NCBI GenBank assembly: GCA_016190205.1
Contig: JACPQZ010000006.1
Coordinates: 1-13,102 of the forward strand
Direction: 5' to 3'
From: Candidatus Omnitrophota bacterium
GTDB lineage: Bacteria; Omnitrophota; JACPQZ01
Length of the DNA stretch: 13,102 bases
The notes beneath the pieces are model-generated. The model saw only the letters and a program-made list of their open reading frames with translations. It was not told where the DNA came from and did no database searches. Every line of letters starts with the position of its first letter. The stretch's first letter is position 1. The position numbers were made by a program, and so were the translations under genes. Shown here piece by piece: positions 1 to 10,152 of the stretch.

Positions 1-5
1 TATGA

Positions 6-337
6 CATCCGTGATTCGTGATTCGTGAAACGTAGTTGACGGCTTGAGTAACCAGAAACCAGCAACCAGATACCAGAAGATTCCAGAGACCAGATACCAG
101 AGTGAAAAGATGAAATCCAAAGCTTGAAATTCGAAGCACGAAGCAAATTCGAATGACCGAAATTCAAAATTCGAAAACGGTTGTTTTGAATTTCTGATTT
201 CGAATTTCTAACTTGCTTCGAATTTCGATCTTCGAATTTCGTATTCTTTCTGGTTTCTGGCATCTGGTATCTTCTGGTTACTGGTATCTGGTATCTGGTT
301 TCTTTTTTTCACGATTCACGATCCACGATTCATGCTA
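6..337. repeat. Three-layer nested inverted array of 7-bp repeats downstream of rpsG
   Basis: No gene is visible here; nearly all of the gap is one large imperfect palindrome centred near base 180. Outer layer: GATTCGT-type heptads at 13-33 face CACGATT-type heptads at 310-337. Middle layer: ACCAGAT-type heptads at 51-106 face CTGGTAT-type heptads at 250-301. Inner layer: AAATTCG-type heptads at 124-180 face TTTCGAA-type heptads at 184-243. Each right arm is the degenerate reverse complement of its left arm, and the 7-base period is kept in all three with only occasional slips. The array ends just after the rpsG stop codon and would lie between rpsG and the expected fusA. It could act as an RNA hairpin at the rpsG 3' end, but no U-tract follows it on the minus strand, so I do not call a terminator. 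Confidence 0.88.
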
Positions 338-338
338 C

Positions 339-806
339 TCACCATTTGTAATGGCTGAACGCCCGATTGGCTTCCGCCATCTTATGCACGTCTTCGCGCT
401 TCTTAACCGCAGCGCCCGTCCGCCCAAAGGCGTCGGCAAGCTCGTTTGCCAGCTTCTCCTCCATGGGCCTTCCCTTCTTGGCGCGGGCGAAGTCACGCAT
501 CCAGCGGAGGGCGAGGCTCACCCCCCGGTCCTCGCGCACATCTATGGGAACCTGGTAGGTAGCTCCGCCTACTCGCCGGGACTTCACCTCCAGGAGGGGT
601 CGGGCATGATCCACGGCCTGCTGCAAAACCTCCAGGGGTTCCTTATTCACCTTCTTGGCCGCTCCCTGGATCGCCTTGTACACGATCCGCTCGGCCTTGG
701 ATTTCTTGCCCTGAATCATAATGACGTTGACAAAACGCGTGACCAGTACACTATGGTAAATAGGGTCTGCGATAAGCTGCCTGCGGACTGCGCGGTCGCG
801 TCTCAT
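339..806 (-). CDS. rpsG: 30S ribosomal protein S7
   Basis: Encodes 155 residues, the usual length for S7, the primary 16S rRNA binder that organises the 30S head and borders the E site. The N-terminal region with FVNVIM followed by [11 protein letters not shown], the central [11 protein letters not shown], and the C-terminal [20 protein letters not shown] are family hallmarks. The ATG at 806 overlaps the rpsL stop as ATGA, and an AGAGG inside the rpsL end lies 5 nt upstream, so translation should be coupled to S12. In E. coli S7 is the autoregulator of this str operon and acts near the rpsL-rpsG junction. With a 4-nt overlap there is no intergenic leader here, so any such control would have to use coding RNA. 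The stop is TGA, followed within a few bases by the large heptad palindrome. Confidence 0.98.
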   Translation of the reverse strand: MRRDRAVRRQLIADPIYHSVLVTRFVNVIMIQGKKSKAERIVYKAIQGAAKKVNKEPLEVLQQAVDHARPLLEVKSRRVGGATYQVPIDVREDRGVSLALRWMRDFARAKKGRPMEEKLANELADAFGRTGAAVKKREDVHKMAEANRAFSHYKW

Positions 807-1174
807 TTAGGCCTCTTGGCTCCGTATTTTGAGCGGGATCGTCTGCGCTGCTGTACCCCAGCCGAATCCAGAATCCCGCGAATAATGTGATAGCGGACAC
901 CCGGAAGATCTTTTACGCGCCCCCCCCGGACCAGCACGATAGAGTGCTCCTGCAGATTATGCCCCTCGCCCGGGATGTAGGCCGTCACCTCCATGCCGTT
1001 CGTGAGCCGGACGCGGGCCACCTTGCGCAGGGCGCTGTTGGGTTTCTTGGGGGTCTGCGTCTTTACCTGTAGACACACGCCCCGCTTCTGGGGGTTACCC
1101 GTCAAGGCCGGAGCCTTGGTCCTCTTAAACTGCTTCTCCCTCCCAAAACGCACGAGTTGGTTTATCGTTGGCAT
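803..1174 (-). CDS. rpsL: 30S ribosomal protein S12
   Basis: Encodes 123 residues, full length for S12, the decoding-centre protein of the small subunit. PQKRGVC near residue 30, [12 protein letters not shown] at 41-52 and [14 protein letters not shown] at 83-96 are the signature blocks. Lys43/Lys44 and Lys88 occupy the positions where streptomycin-resistance changes arise in other bacteria, and these residues look wild type. Asp89 is the conserved residue that RimO modifies in many species. The start at 1174 is ATG with GAGG six bases upstream (1181-1184). The gene follows rpoC after a 104-bp gap filled by a heptad hairpin, and its stop overlaps the rpsG start. The order rpoC-rpsL-rpsG is the common bacterial arrangement in which the rif and str clusters are fused. 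Confidence 0.98.
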   Translation of the reverse strand: MPTINQLVRFGREKQFKRTKAPALTGNPQKRGVCLQVKTQTPKKPNSALRKVARVRLTNGMEVTAYIPGEGHNLQEHSIVLVRGGRVKDLPGVRYHIIRGILDSAGVQQRRRSRSKYGAKRPK

Positions 1175-1196
1175 CCGATTCCTCTAGCAACCTTTC

Positions 1197-1259
1197 ATCG
1201 GGTTTCGGGTCTCGGGGATCGGGTCTCGAAACCCTATACCCGAAACCCGATACCCGAGA
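1197..1259. repeat. Inverted 7-bp repeat array between rpoC and rpsL
   Basis: Nine consecutive 7-base units run in phase. The left half (1197-1231) is of ATCGGGT/TTCGGGT type and the right half (1232-1259) is its reverse complement, CCCGAAA/CCCGATA type. A perfect 14-bp inverted repeat pairs 1197-1210 with 1238-1251, and a shorter GGGT/ACCC hairpin sits at the centre. The array begins about 20 nt after the rpoC stop on the minus strand and ends 22 nt before the rpsL start, leaving the rpsL ribosome-binding site free. No U-run follows it in the transcribed direction. It may stabilise or mark the junction between the rpoC and rpsL messages; that role is inferred. Confidence 0.88.
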
Positions 1260-1278
1260 TTCGCTTTACGGATCATGT

Positions 1279-4200
1279 TCACTGACCTTCCTCGGGCGGC
1301 GCCTCTGTCTTCACCTGCGCGGCTTGCTCCTCGGGATTAAGATCCGGGTCTTGCGTGTTTTCCGCCTCACTCGCGGCAGCCTGCTTGACGAGCAGTGCCG
1401 GTTCTACGACCTTCATCATCTCGATGTTCCGGTGGGCATGGAAACCTGTCCCCGCCGGGATAAGGTGTCCCATGATCACGTTTTCCTTAAGGCCCACGAG
1501 ATCGTCTCTTCGTCCGCTCGCCGCCGCATCGGTCAGGATGCGGGTAGTTTCCTGAAAGCTTGCGGCCGAAATAAAGCTCTCCGTGGTCAAGGAAGCCTTC
1601 GTGATACCCAAAAGGACAGGCGCAGCGCTCGCCGGCCTTTTGCCTTTCTTCACAAGCTCCTGATTGACTTCCTCAAACCGGAAGTGGTCCACCTGCATGC
1701 CCACGAGGAAATCCGAATCAGCCGGGTCTTCGATCTTTACCTTGCGCAACATCTGACGGACGATGACCTCAATATGCTTGTCATTGATCTTGACGCCCTG
1801 CAGGCGGTACACCTCCTGGACCTCGTTCACCAGATATTCCTGCAGTTTCTTCGCCCCGCTCACATGCAGGATATCCTGCAACACGATCGGGCCGTCTACC
1901 AAAGGCTCCCCCGCCTGGACCTGATCTCCCTTGTACACATTGAGATGCTTCCCGTGCGGGATGAGATACTTTTTCTGCATGCCGGTGGAGGAGGTTACGA
2001 TAATCTGGCGCTGGCCCTTGAGCTCTTCTCCAAACTCCACCGTGCCATCTATCTCAGTAATCAAGGCGGGGTTTTTAGGCCGTCTCGCCTCGAAGAGCTC
2101 CGCCACACGCGGGAGACCTCCTGTGATGTCGCGCGTCTTAGCAATCTTGCGGGGCGTCTTGGCCACCAGTGTGCCCTGGGTGACCGCCTGCCCATCCTTA
2201 ACCACAATATGCGCCCCCGGCGGGATGGGGTAGAACGCGATGATTTCATCTCCCTCGCCCAAGATGACGATCTGCGGGTGGAGGTCTTCTTTGTGCTCCA
2301 CGATCACGCGTTCGGTTAACCCCGTGGTCGCATCGAGCTCCTCACGCATCGTGACGCCTTCTCTGACATCTTCGAGCCGGACGCGCCCGTCCACCTCCGT
2401 CAGAATCGGCACCGTGTAAGGGTCCCAACGCACGATCATCTGACCCTTTTCGATCGTCGTCCCGTCTTCCGCACTCAAGAGGGCCCCGGAGGGGATGGTA
2501 TGGCTCTCCAGCTCGCGGCCGTCCTCGTCATGCAAGGTGACCTGGCCATTCCTGTTCAATACCACAATCTCATCGCTCTTTGTCTTGACGATTTTCAAGT
2601 TGTGGTACTTGAGTGTCCCGGCATTCTTGGTTTTGATATAAGACTGCTCCACGACCCGGGACGCCGTGCCGCCGATGTGGAAGGTCCGCATGGTGAGCTG
2701 TGTCCCAGGCTCGCCGATCGACTGCGCCGCAATGATGCCGACGGCGTGCCCCAACTCGACCAACCGCCCCGTCGCGAGATCCGTCCCGTAACAGCGGGCG
2801 CACGCCCCCTGGCGTGATTCGCAGGTCAAGACGCTCCGGATCCGTATCTTTTCGATCCCCGCCTCCTCGATCGCATCGGCCGTCTTGGCCGTGATTTCCT
2901 CTCCGGCCTTTGCAAGCACGCTGTCCGTGATCACATGAACCACATTATCCAGGGCGATGCGGCCCACGATACGTTCCTTGAGGCTCACGACCACATCATC
3001 GCCTTCCACAATGGCTTCTACGGTGATGCCGTTCACCGTGCCACAGTCTATTTGGTGAATAATGACGTCCTGGGCAACATCCACGAGTCTACGCGTAAGA
3101 TATCCCGAATCGGCGGTCTTTAAGGCGGTGTCGGCGAGACCCTTGCGCGCACCGTGGGTGGAGATAAAGTACTCGAGTACCGTCAGCCCCTCTCTAAAGT
3201 TCGCGAGGATGGGGCTCTCGATAATTTCGCCGGAAGGCTTGGCCATAAGACCGCGCATGCCCGCCAGCTGACGGATCTGTTGTTTGGAACCCCGTGCCCC
3301 GGAATCGGCCATCATGAAGATCGGGTTAAACGACTCGAAATCCTCGAACATCTGATCGGCCACCTGATCCGTGGTGCGTGTCCAGATATCTATGACCTTG
3401 TTGTACCGCTCGCCATCTGTGATCAGGCCCCGCTTATACTGGGATTCGATCGCCGCCACCTCCTTGCGCGCTTCTGCGAGGAATTCCTTCTTGAGTTCCG
3501 GAATTCTCATGTCATCCAGGCTGATGGAAATCCCTGCGCGGGTAGCCTCCTCAAAACCCAGTTTCTTGAGATCATCCAGGAGCTGGACCACACGGGCGTG
3601 ACCCAGCCGCTCGTAACAGCTGGAGATGACCTTGCTCAAGCGGCCTTTGTCAACCGCCTCATTGACATAGGGAAGTTCCGGCGGCAGGATCTGGTTGAAA
3701 AAAACCCGGCCCGGTGTAGTCTGAATCATCTCACCCCTGATGCGCACCTTAACGCGCGCGTGCAGCTCTACCTCGTCGTCCTGATAGGCGGTGACTACCT
3801 CGTCGGGATCGGAAAATACGATCCCCTCCCCGCGCCCGCCCGCTTTTTCCTTCGTCAGATAATAACAGCCGAGGACAATATCCTGGCTTGGGGTCGCTAC
3901 AGGCTGGCCGTTGGCCGGTGAAAATATATTGGTCGTCGACATCATGAGGATCCGGGCCTCGAGCTGCGCCTCATTGGACAGCGGCACGTGCACGGCCATT
4001 TGGTCGCCATCAAAATCGGCGTTAAAACCGGCGCAGACGAGGGGGTGAATGCGTATGGCCTTGCCCTCGATCAGCAAAGGTTCAAAGGCCTGGATACCCA
4101 GCCGGTGCAGGGTGGGTGCCCGGTTCAAGAGGACCGGATGGCCCTTGATGACTTCCTCCAGGATATCCCACACCTCGGGTTTGACGCGCTCCACCATCTT

Positions 4201-5367
4201 TTTCGCGCTGCGGATGGTGTGGACATGCCCCTGCTCCTTGAGCTTTTTGATGATGAAGGGTTCGAAGAGCTCGAGGGCCATCTTTTTGGGAAGGCCGCAC
4301 TGATAGAGCTTGAGTTCCGGGCCGATCACGATCACGCTGCGCCCTGAATAATCCACGCGCTTTCCCAGGAGATTCTGCCGGAAGCGGCCCTGCTTGCCCT
4401 TGAGCATATCGCTCAAGGACTTGAGCGGCCGGTTGCCCGGACCCACGACAGGGCGCCCGTGACGGCCGTTGTCAAACAGGGCGTCCACCGCTTCCTGAAG
4501 CATCCGCTTTTCATTGCGAATAATCACCTCGGGGGCCTTAAGCTCAATAAGCTTTTTCAGCCGGTTGTTGCGATTGATTACCCGGCGGTAAAGGTCATTT
4601 AAGTCGCTGGTAGCAAAACGGCCTCCGTCGAGAGCGACGAGAGGCCGAAGATCCGGAGGGATGACCGGTACGACGTCTAAAATCATCCATTCGGAACGGT
4701 TCCCGGACTTCCGGAAGGAATCCACGATCTTCAAGGTCTTCACAGCCCGGAGCTTAGACTGCTTGGATTTGGAGTTCGCGATGGTGGCATTGAGCTGCTT
4801 GACCATCTTCTCGAGATCTACCTCGCCCAGGAGTTCCTTGATGGCCTCGGCCCCCATGAGGGCCTTAAACTTACCGCCGTACTGGTCCACGGCCTTCTGG
4901 TGCTCATCCTCCGTCATGAGGTCCTTCTTACGGAGCGGGGTCTCGCCTGGATCGACCACAATATATTCCTCATAATAAAGCACCTTTTCCAGGGCGCGCA
5001 CGGATAGGTCCAGCAGATTTCCGATCCGCGACGGCATGGCCTTGAAGAACCAGATGTGGGAGACAGGGGTGGCGAGGTCTATGTGGCCCATGCGCTCGCG
5101 CCGGACCTTGGACTGCGTGACTTCCACTCCGCAGCGATCGCAGACGATACCCTTGTGTTTGATGCGCTTGTACTTTCCGCAATTGCATTCCCAGTCACGG
5201 GTAGGCCCGAATATCTTCTCGCAGAAGAGCCCGTTCTTTTCCGGCTTGAACGTCCGGTAGTTAATCGTCTCAGGCTTCTTAACCTCCCCCCGCGACCACG
5301 TCCGGATGACGTCAGGGGAAGCGATGCGGATGCTGACCGAATCAAATATGTTGATGTCGTAATCCAT
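1279..5367 (-). CDS. rpoC: DNA-directed RNA polymerase subunit beta'
   Basis: Encodes 1362 residues, the catalytic clamp subunit of RNA polymerase. The N-terminal zinc site is C61-x-C63 with C76-x2-C79. The Mg-binding motif NADFDGDQM lies at 449-457 with the three catalytic aspartates D451, D453 and D455. The bridge helix spans about 733-767. The second zinc site is C775 with C849, C856 and C859. The trigger-loop region follows at about 882-900. A segment of roughly 200 residues after about 915 interrupts the trigger loop with sandwich-barrel-like repeats, resembling the SI3 insertion of Gram-negative polymerases. The acidic tail after residue about 1325 is low complexity. The ATG at 5367 is 15 nt after the rpoB stop with GGGGGAA seven bases upstream, so rpoB and rpoC form one message. 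No frameshift or missing active-site residue was seen. Confidence 0.99.
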   Translation of the reverse strand: MDYDINIFDSVSIRIASPDVIRTWSRGEVKKPETINYRTFKPEKNGLFCEKIFGPTRDWECNCGKYKRIKHKGIVCDRCGVEVTQSKVRRERMGHIDLATPVSHIWFFKAMPSRIGNLLDLSVRALEKVLYYEEYIVVDPGETPLRKKDLMTEDEHQKAVDQYGGKFKALMGAEAIKELLGEVDLEKMVKQLNATIANSKSKQSKLRAVKTLKIVDSFRKSGNRSEWMILDVVPVIPPDLRPLVALDGGRFATSDLNDLYRRVINRNNRLKKLIELKAPEVIIRNEKRMLQEAVDALFDNGRHGRPVVGPGNRPLKSLSDMLKGKQGRFRQNLLGKRVDYSGRSVIVIGPELKLYQCGLPKKMALELFEPFIIKKLKEQGHVHTIRSAKKMVERVKPEVWDILEEVIKGHPVLLNRAPTLHRLGIQAFEPLLIEGKAIRIHPLVCAGFNADFDGDQMAVHVPLSNEAQLEARILMMSTTNIFSPANGQPVATPSQDIVLGCYYLTKEKAGGRGEGIVFSDPDEVVTAYQDDEVELHARVKVRIRGEMIQTTPGRVFFNQILPPELPYVNEAVDKGRLSKVISSCYERLGHARVVQLLDDLKKLGFEEATRAGISISLDDMRIPELKKEFLAEARKEVAAIESQYKRGLITDGERYNKVIDIWTRTTDQVADQMFEDFESFNPIFMMADSGARGSKQQIRQLAGMRGLMAKPSGEIIESPILANFREGLTVLEYFISTHGARKGLADTALKTADSGYLTRRLVDVAQDVIIHQIDCGTVNGITVEAIVEGDDVVVSLKERIVGRIALDNVVHVITDSVLAKAGEEITAKTADAIEEAGIEKIRIRSVLTCESRQGACARCYGTDLATGRLVELGHAVGIIAAQSIGEPGTQLTMRTFHIGGTASRVVEQSYIKTKNAGTLKYHNLKIVKTKSDEIVVLNRNGQVTLHDEDGRELESHTIPSGALLSAEDGTTIEKGQMIVRWDPYTVPILTEVDGRVRLEDVREGVTMREELDATTGLTERVIVEHKEDLHPQIVILGEGDEIIAFYPIPPGAHIVVKDGQAVTQGTLVAKTPRKIAKTRDITGGLPRVAELFEARRPKNPALITEIDGTVEFGEELKGQRQIIVTSSTGMQKKYLIPHGKHLNVYKGDQVQAGEPLVDGPIVLQDILHVSGAKKLQEYLVNEVQEVYRLQGVKINDKHIEVIVRQMLRKVKIEDPADSDFLVGMQVDHFRFEEVNQELVKKGKRPASAAPVLLGITKASLTTESFISAASFQETTRILTDAAASGRRDDLVGLKENVIMGHLIPAGTGFHAHRNIEMMKVVEPALLVKQAAASEAENTQDPDLNPEEQAAQVKTEAPPEEGQ

Positions 5368-5382
5368 GAATGGCTTCCCCCG

Positions 5383-8300
5383 TTATGACTTGCCCGACAA
5401 CAATTCTTCCACCCGGGCCTTACGTTCTTCCGAGGTCTCCGGGCGGGGCTCGGCGGCCTTGATACGTTCTCTCTCGTGTGCCGGGCTCGCGTGCTTTTTC
5501 TCGGGTTGGATATCCAGCGCAAGGCTCTGCAGTTCCTTGACCAAGACGTTAAACGATTCCGGGGTCCCGGGCTGAAGCGCATTCTCTCCCTTTACAATCG
5601 CTTCGTAGATCCTCGTGCGTCCCGTCACATCATCGCTCTTGACGGTCAGGAGTTCCTGCAAGCAATAAGCCGCGCCATACGCCTCGAGCGCCCAGACCTC
5701 CATTTCGCCGAACCGCTGACCTCCAAACTGGGCCTTGCCGCCCAACGGCTGCTGCGTCACCAGGGAATACGGTCCGATACTCCTCGCATGAATCTTGTCA
5801 TCCACCAGGTGCGCAAGTTTCATCATATACAGGTACCCCACCGTCACCTTCTGATCGAACTGAACGCCCGTGCACCCGTCCCTCAATGTGATCTTTCCGT
5901 CTTCAGGGAGATGGGCCTTCTTCAACAGCTCCTTGATTTGACCCTCCTCCACGCCGTCAAACACGGGGCTTGAGACCTTAAACCCGAGGGCCTTGGCAGC
6001 CCATCCCAGGTGGGTCTCCAGAATCTGGCCCACATTCATACGGGAGGGAACGCCCAAGGGGTTTAAGACCATATCCACCGCCGTACCGTCAGGCAGGTAG
6101 GGCATATCCTCTTCCGGCAGGATCTTGGCGATAACCCCTTTGTTGCCGTGGCGGCCCGCCATTTTGTCGCCCACCGAGAGCTTCTGCTTGCTGACCACAT
6201 AGACCAGTACCCTTTTGAGCACGCCCGGCGGAAGCTCATCCCCCCGCTTGAGCCGCTCGACTTCCTTTTCTTCCTCTTCGATCAACTCCTGGATCGAATC
6301 GTCCCAGATGCGCGCGACCTTAGCAATCTCGATCTCCAGAGTGGGGTTGCCTTCAATCTTGATACTTTGAAAATCGCAGTTTGTAATTTTTTTCACAAGG
6401 GCCCGGGTGATCGCACGGCCCGCGGCGATCAGCACCTCTCCGGTCTCTGCATCCAGCAGGCTGTCTCCCGGTTTCTGCCCGATCAGCATGGAAGAAATCT
6501 TGTTCAACCGCTCCTCCTGCAGCTTGCGGATGCGGATCCTGTATTGATTGCGCAGCTTTTCAATTTGAATAAGCTCGGTCTTGCGCTCGTCCGTGCTCTT
6601 GGGTTTAATCCCCCTGCGGCTAAAAACCTTCACATCAACGACAATCCCCTCGACGCCCGGAGGGACCGTGAGGGAGGTATCCCGCACATCACCGGCCTTC
6701 TCGCCAAAGATGGCCCGCAGGAGTTTTTCTTCGGGCGACAGCTCCGTCTCGCTCTTGGGCGTGACCTTCCCCACCAGGATGTCTCCGGGACCCACCTCGG
6801 CCCCGATGCGTACAATACCGTCCTCATCCAGGTCCTTGAGGGCGTCTTCCCCCACGTTGGGGATGTCGCGGGTCAGTTCCTCATTGCCGAGCTTCGTATC
6901 CCTGGCCTCCACCTCAAACTCTTCGATATGGATGGATGTGTATACATCGTCCTTGATGAGCCTCTGGCTGATCAGGATCGCGTCTTCAAAGTTATAGCCG
7001 CGCCACGGCATGAAAGCGACAAGCACGCTGCGACCGAGGGCCAGCTCCCCGTCCTTCGTCGCGGCGCCGTCCGCCAAGACCGCCCCCTTCTCCACCTTTT
7101 GGCCGGGTTTGACCGTGGGCCTCTGATTGAGACAGGTGCCCGCGTTGGAACGCACAAACTTGCGCAGTTGCATCACGTGAGTCCCGATGGCAATAGAGGA
7201 TGCGTCCACCTCCTTGATGACCCCGCTCACGGGGGCAAGCACCATGACCCCTGAGTCGCGGGCGGTGGGGCCCTCCATGCCCGTTCCGATCAAGGGCGGT
7301 TCCGTCTCCATGAGCGGGACAGCCTGGCGCTGCATGTTGGATCCCATGAGTGCGCGGTTGGCGTCGTCGTGCTCGAGGAAAGGGATAAGACTCGCCGCGA
7401 CGCTGACCAGCTGCTTGGGACTCACATCCATATAATGGACTTCCTGGGGTTTCACCTTGGGGAAGTCGCCGCGATAGCGCGAGCTCACAGCCTCATCCAC
7501 AAAATTCCCCTTTGCGTCCAGGCGGGAATTTGCCTGGGCAATGACGTATTGATCTTCCACATCCGCAGACAGGTAATCAATTTTGTCCGTCACCCTCCCG
7601 CCCGTCACCTTCCGATAGGGCGTCTCCAGAAATCCGAACTCGTTGACGCGCGCGTAAGTGGAGAGTGACGCGATGAGTCCGATATTGGGACCTTCCGGCG
7701 TCTCGATGGGGCACAGCCGGCCGTAGTGCGAGGGGTGAACGTCGCGCACCTCAAAACCCGCCCGCTCACGGGAGAGCCCACCCGGCCCGAGGGCTGAAAG
7801 GCGCCGCTTATGCGTGAGCTCCGCCAGGGGATTTGTCTGATCCATAAACTGTGAAAGCTGGCTGCGCCCGAAGAAATCCCGAATCGTGGACGAAACGAGT
7901 TTGGAATTCACCAGGTTATGCGGCATGCAGGATTCGATGTCGTAGATCGACATGCGTTCCACGACCGAACGGTACATGCGCGCGAGACCTATCCGGAATT
8001 GATTTTGAAGAAGTTCCCCGACCGAGCGCACGCGCCGGTTGCCAAGGTGATCGATGTCATCCGGACGCACCTGGCCGTCCTTGCATTTGATAAGTTGTTT
8101 GATGACGGCCACGAGGTCCTCGAGCCGGAGGATCCGCTCATCCAGTGAGGTCTTGAGGTCGAGCTTGCGGCTCATGACATACCGGCCCACGCGGCCCAGG
8201 TCATATCGCTGGGCGTCCTGAAACAGGCGCTTGATAAGGCCCTGCGCGTTATCCTTCGTAGGAGGATCCCCGGGGCGCAGGCGCCTGTAAATACCCATGA

Positions 8301-9198
8301 GGGCGTCTTCCTGGGAGAGATGCGGATCCTTTCTCATGGTGGCGAGTATGGAAGGCTCGAGTTCTTCTCCGGCCACCACATCAATCGTTTTGAGCCCCGA
8401 TGAACGTATCTGTTTAATCACGGTGGGCGTAATCTTTTCGCGGGATGGGATCGTCACCTGGCCCGTTTCCTTGTCGCGGATCTCCAAGGCCAGGACACGG
8501 CCCAACAGCATCTTGTCAGACACGCGCGCCAGATTGAGGGTCTCTACCCCGTAGAAGGCCTCGATGATCTGGCGGTCGGTGGAAAGCCCCATGGCCCGCA
8601 AGAGGGTGGTCGCCAGGAGCTTTCTGCGCCGGTCAATAAAGACATACAACACATCCGTAAGATCAAACTCCAACTCCAGCCATGCCCCGCGATAGGGAAT
8701 CACGCGGGCCGAAAAAAGCTTCGCCCCATTGGGATGAAGGCCCACCTCCATACTCACCCCAGGCGACCGATGAAGCTGGCTCACCACCACCCGCTCGGCC
8801 CCATTAATAATGAAGGTGCCGTTTTGCGTCATGAGCGGGAGGTCTCCGAGATACACCTCCTGCTCGCGCGTCGCGTTCTTGTGAACGAGCCGGAGCCGGA
8901 CCTTGAGAGGCGCCGCATAGGTCATGCCTCTCTTCTGGCATTCCTCAATGGAGTATTTCGGCCGGGCCAGGGTGTAGGTGATATACTCGAGCCGGCAGGT
9001 GCCGTCGTAACTCGTGATGGGAAAAACCTCGCTGAATACCTCCTGCAGACCCTTGTTCTCCCGTTTCGCCTTCGGCACATCCATCTGCAGAAACTGCTGA
9101 TACGAGTCCACCTGAATCTCAACGAGGTTCGGCAGGGGCATCACTTCAGGAAGCCGCCCGAAGTGAACCCGGCCACCAGCCATGTTAGCTTTAACCAA
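5383..9198 (-). CDS. rpoB: DNA-directed RNA polymerase subunit beta
   Basis: Encodes 1271 residues, shorter than the 1342 of E. coli, consistent with smaller lineage-specific insertions. The rifampicin-binding region is intact: SQFMDQ at 449-454 and [13 protein letters not shown] at 462-474, with the usual sensitive residues D453, H463 and S468. [14 protein letters not shown] follows at about 496-509. Near the C-terminus, [14 protein letters not shown] and the later [24 protein letters not shown] are the universally conserved active-site and clamp-contact blocks. The best start is TTG at 9198, because AAGGAG (9208-9213) stands nine bases ahead of it. The next in-frame ATG, at 9183, is 24 bases from that SD and would give a protein five residues shorter. 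The gene follows rplL across a gap carrying a heptad hairpin and is transcribed with rpoC. Confidence 0.98.
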   Translation of the reverse strand: MVKANMAGGRVHFGRLPEVMPLPNLVEIQVDSYQQFLQMDVPKAKRENKGLQEVFSEVFPITSYDGTCRLEYITYTLARPKYSIEECQKRGMTYAAPLKVRLRLVHKNATREQEVYLGDLPLMTQNGTFIINGAERVVVSQLHRSPGVSMEVGLHPNGAKLFSARVIPYRGAWLELEFDLTDVLYVFIDRRRKLLATTLLRAMGLSTDRQIIEAFYGVETLNLARVSDKMLLGRVLALEIRDKETGQVTIPSREKITPTVIKQIRSSGLKTIDVVAGEELEPSILATMRKDPHLSQEDALMGIYRRLRPGDPPTKDNAQGLIKRLFQDAQRYDLGRVGRYVMSRKLDLKTSLDERILRLEDLVAVIKQLIKCKDGQVRPDDIDHLGNRRVRSVGELLQNQFRIGLARMYRSVVERMSIYDIESCMPHNLVNSKLVSSTIRDFFGRSQLSQFMDQTNPLAELTHKRRLSALGPGGLSRERAGFEVRDVHPSHYGRLCPIETPEGPNIGLIASLSTYARVNEFGFLETPYRKVTGGRVTDKIDYLSADVEDQYVIAQANSRLDAKGNFVDEAVSSRYRGDFPKVKPQEVHYMDVSPKQLVSVAASLIPFLEHDDANRALMGSNMQRQAVPLMETEPPLIGTGMEGPTARDSGVMVLAPVSGVIKEVDASSIAIGTHVMQLRKFVRSNAGTCLNQRPTVKPGQKVEKGAVLADGAATKDGELALGRSVLVAFMPWRGYNFEDAILISQRLIKDDVYTSIHIEEFEVEARDTKLGNEELTRDIPNVGEDALKDLDEDGIVRIGAEVGPGDILVGKVTPKSETELSPEEKLLRAIFGEKAGDVRDTSLTVPPGVEGIVVDVKVFSRRGIKPKSTDERKTELIQIEKLRNQYRIRIRKLQEERLNKISSMLIGQKPGDSLLDAETGEVLIAAGRAITRALVKKITNCDFQSIKIEGNPTLEIEIAKVARIWDDSIQELIEEEEKEVERLKRGDELPPGVLKRVLVYVVSKQKLSVGDKMAGRHGNKGVIAKILPEEDMPYLPDGTAVDMVLNPLGVPSRMNVGQILETHLGWAAKALGFKVSSPVFDGVEEGQIKELLKKAHLPEDGKITLRDGCTGVQFDQKVTVGYLYMMKLAHLVDDKIHARSIGPYSLVTQQPLGGKAQFGGQRFGEMEVWALEAYGAAYCLQELLTVKSDDVTGRTRIYEAIVKGENALQPGTPESFNVLVKELQSLALDIQPEKKHASPAHERERIKAAEPRPETSEERKARVEELLSGKS

Positions 9199-9207
9199 GT
9201 GATTTAT

Positions 9208-9213
9208 CTCCTT
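9208..9213 (-). promoter_or_regulatory. Shine-Dalgarno supporting the TTG start of rpoB
   Basis: AAGGAG on the minus strand, nine bases before TTG at 9198 and 24 bases before the first ATG at 9183. The spacing favours the TTG. It lies 13 nt clear of the upstream heptad array, so a folded array would not cover it. Confidence 0.75.
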
Positions 9214-9226
9214 AAGATATTTGCCT

Positions 9227-9321
9227 GTCGCTAGTCGCTAGATGCTAGATGCTAGTCGCTGGCAAAATAGGACCGTTCATAACGATTGACGAAGTTTTTG
9301 TTTGCTAGCGACCAGCGACTG
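9227..9321. repeat. Inverted 7-bp repeat array between rplL and rpoB
   Basis: Five in-phase heptads of GTCGCTA/GATGCTA type at 9227-9261, followed by GCAAA, face a reverse-complement arm at 9301-9321 (TTTGCTA, GCGACCA type). The two are separated by a 34-nt AT-rich spacer. The near-perfect pairing is 9255-9266 with 9301-9312. In the transcribed direction the array starts about 8 nt after the rplL stop. In E. coli the corresponding gap carries an attenuator and an RNase III site that lower rpoBC expression relative to the ribosomal proteins; this hairpin sits in the same place, but a matching role is only inference. Confidence 0.87.
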
Positions 9322-9328
9322 ATTTTAG

Positions 9329-9886
9329 TTACTTCAGTTCGACCGTCGCGCCAGCCGCCTCAAGCTTCTTCTTCATCTCCTCGGCCTCTTTCTTGGGAAC
9401 CCCATCCTTCACGGGCTTTGGACACGCGTCCACAAGGTCCTTGGCCTCCTTGAGGCCCAGGGTGGTCATGGAGCGGATTTCCTTAATGACCTGGATCTTC
9501 TTGTCCCCTGACTTGGTCAGCACAACGGTGAAGCTGTCCTTCTCCTCCGCTTGCGCCCCCGGAGCCGCCGCTGCGTGCGCCCCCGGAGCCGCCGCCAGCA
9601 CAGGAGCCGCCGCCGTCACCCCAAACTTCTTTTCCAGGGCCTTCACGAATTCAGCCAATTCCAACACCGTCATCTTCTCAATGCTGGAAATCAAATCCTG
9701 GAGCTTCTGAGACACCTTGGTACCTCCTCCAAAAACCTGCCTAGCCTCCTGCGCGGCCTCTTCTTTGTGAGGAACCTGCCCGGGGTGCTGGCCACCCTTC
9801 TCGCCAGCAGACGCCGGCCGGGCCTTGACCTCCGCGCCCTTCTCTTTTTCCTTCGCCGTAAGTTCCTGTTCGACTGACATGGTCAT
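9329..9886 (-). CDS. rplL: 50S ribosomal protein L7/L12 with an N-terminal extension
   Basis: The long form is 185 residues, starting at ATG 9886 behind GGAGG (9891-9895). A second in-frame start, GTG at 9715, has the stronger GGAGGAGGT six bases upstream and gives 128 residues, the normal size of L7/L12, the multimeric stalk protein that recruits translation GTPases. The canonical part has the dimerisation and L10-binding N-terminal domain ([19 protein letters not shown]), an Ala/Pro-rich hinge and the C-terminal factor-binding domain ([20 protein letters not shown]). The extra 57 residues are rich in Lys, Glu, Ala and Gly and have no recognised fold. Their third codon positions are GC-rich like the rest of the gene, so the extension looks translated rather than accidental. 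I list the long form and regard both starts as usable. The next ATG upstream in frame lies inside the repeat array and has no SD. Confidence 0.9.
   Translation of the reverse strand: MTMSVEQELTAKEKEKGAEVKARPASAGEKGGQHPGQVPHKEEAAQEARQVFGGGTKVSQKLQDLISSIEKMTVLELAEFVKALEKKFGVTAAAPVLAAAPGAHAAAAPGAQAEEKDSFTVVLTKSGDKKIQVIKEIRSMTTLGLKEAKDLVDACPKPVKDGVPKKEAEEMKKKLEAAGATVELK
9552..9599. repeat. 24-bp tandem duplication encoding the L7/L12 hinge
   Basis: Two adjacent 24-bp units, 9552-9575 and 9576-9599, share their first 20 bases exactly. They encode the repeated Ala-Pro-Gly-Ala element of the flexible hinge of rplL. The unit is eight codons, so the frame is kept. Confidence 0.8.
9716..9730 (-). promoter_or_regulatory. 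Internal ribosome-binding site for the canonical L7/L12 start
   Basis: GGAGGAGGT on the minus strand (9722-9730) plus a 6-nt spacer precede GTG at 9715. It lies inside the long rplL reading frame, where it is read as Phe-Gly-Gly-Gly-Thr. It is a stronger match to the anti-SD than the upstream site and marks exactly where L7/L12 proteins normally begin. Confidence 0.7.
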
Positions 9887-9906
9887 GTATCCTCCATAAT
9901 GACAGT

Positions 9907-10152
9907 GTTCGTACTGCGTACTGCGTACTGCGTACTGCGTTGTGCGTAATGAAATACGCGGATGACGTTTGTGCAATGTGCAAGGTGCTATGTGCTATGA
10001 GAAAAATGCCGGAGCCAACTGATCTACCTCAACTACATTGCACTTTGAACTTTGCACGATCCGTGCACCCCACCCAAGCAGCTGACGCCGGAAGAAAGCT
10101 ACCCGACTAGACGCAGTACGCTGTACGCAGTACGCTGTACGAATCACGCTTC
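9907..10152. repeat. Composite heptad-repeat element, copy 1 (between rplJ and rplL)
   Basis: Outer left arm: four GTACTGC units at 9911-9938 plus two degenerate ones. Inner left arm: GTGCAAT-type units at 9971-9998. A non-repetitive core follows at 9999-10036. Inner right arm: ATTGCAC/TTTGCAC units at 10037-10057. A 53-nt spacer at 10058-10110 precedes the outer right arm, ACGCAGT/ACGCTGT units from 10111, which runs through the rplJ stop codon at 10144-10146. It aligns along its whole length with the second copy at 12764-12988; the core is 36/38 identical and the 53-nt spacer 40/53. The copies differ in the number and order of outer heptads. It accounts for nearly all of the unusually long rplJ-rplL gap of 257 bp. 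Confidence 0.9.

Noticed and set aside
300-338. Rho-independent terminator after rpsG
   Set aside because: The T-run at 302-309 is on the plus strand; the transcribed minus strand has an A-run there.
213-890. Plus-strand open frame starting in the heptad palindrome
   Set aside because: Its first part translates repeat DNA and the remainder is antisense to rpsG.
1168-2319. Long open frame on the plus strand opposite the rpoC 3' end (383 codons)
   Set aside because: Antisense to a certain rpoC, with no family resemblance and no SD context; it arises from the codon bias of the real gene. The similar plus-strand frame at 6148-7254 over rpoB is rejected for the same reason.
9907-10152. CRISPR array
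   Set aside because: Units are 7 bp, degenerate and contiguous, with no spacers of constant size and no cas genes.
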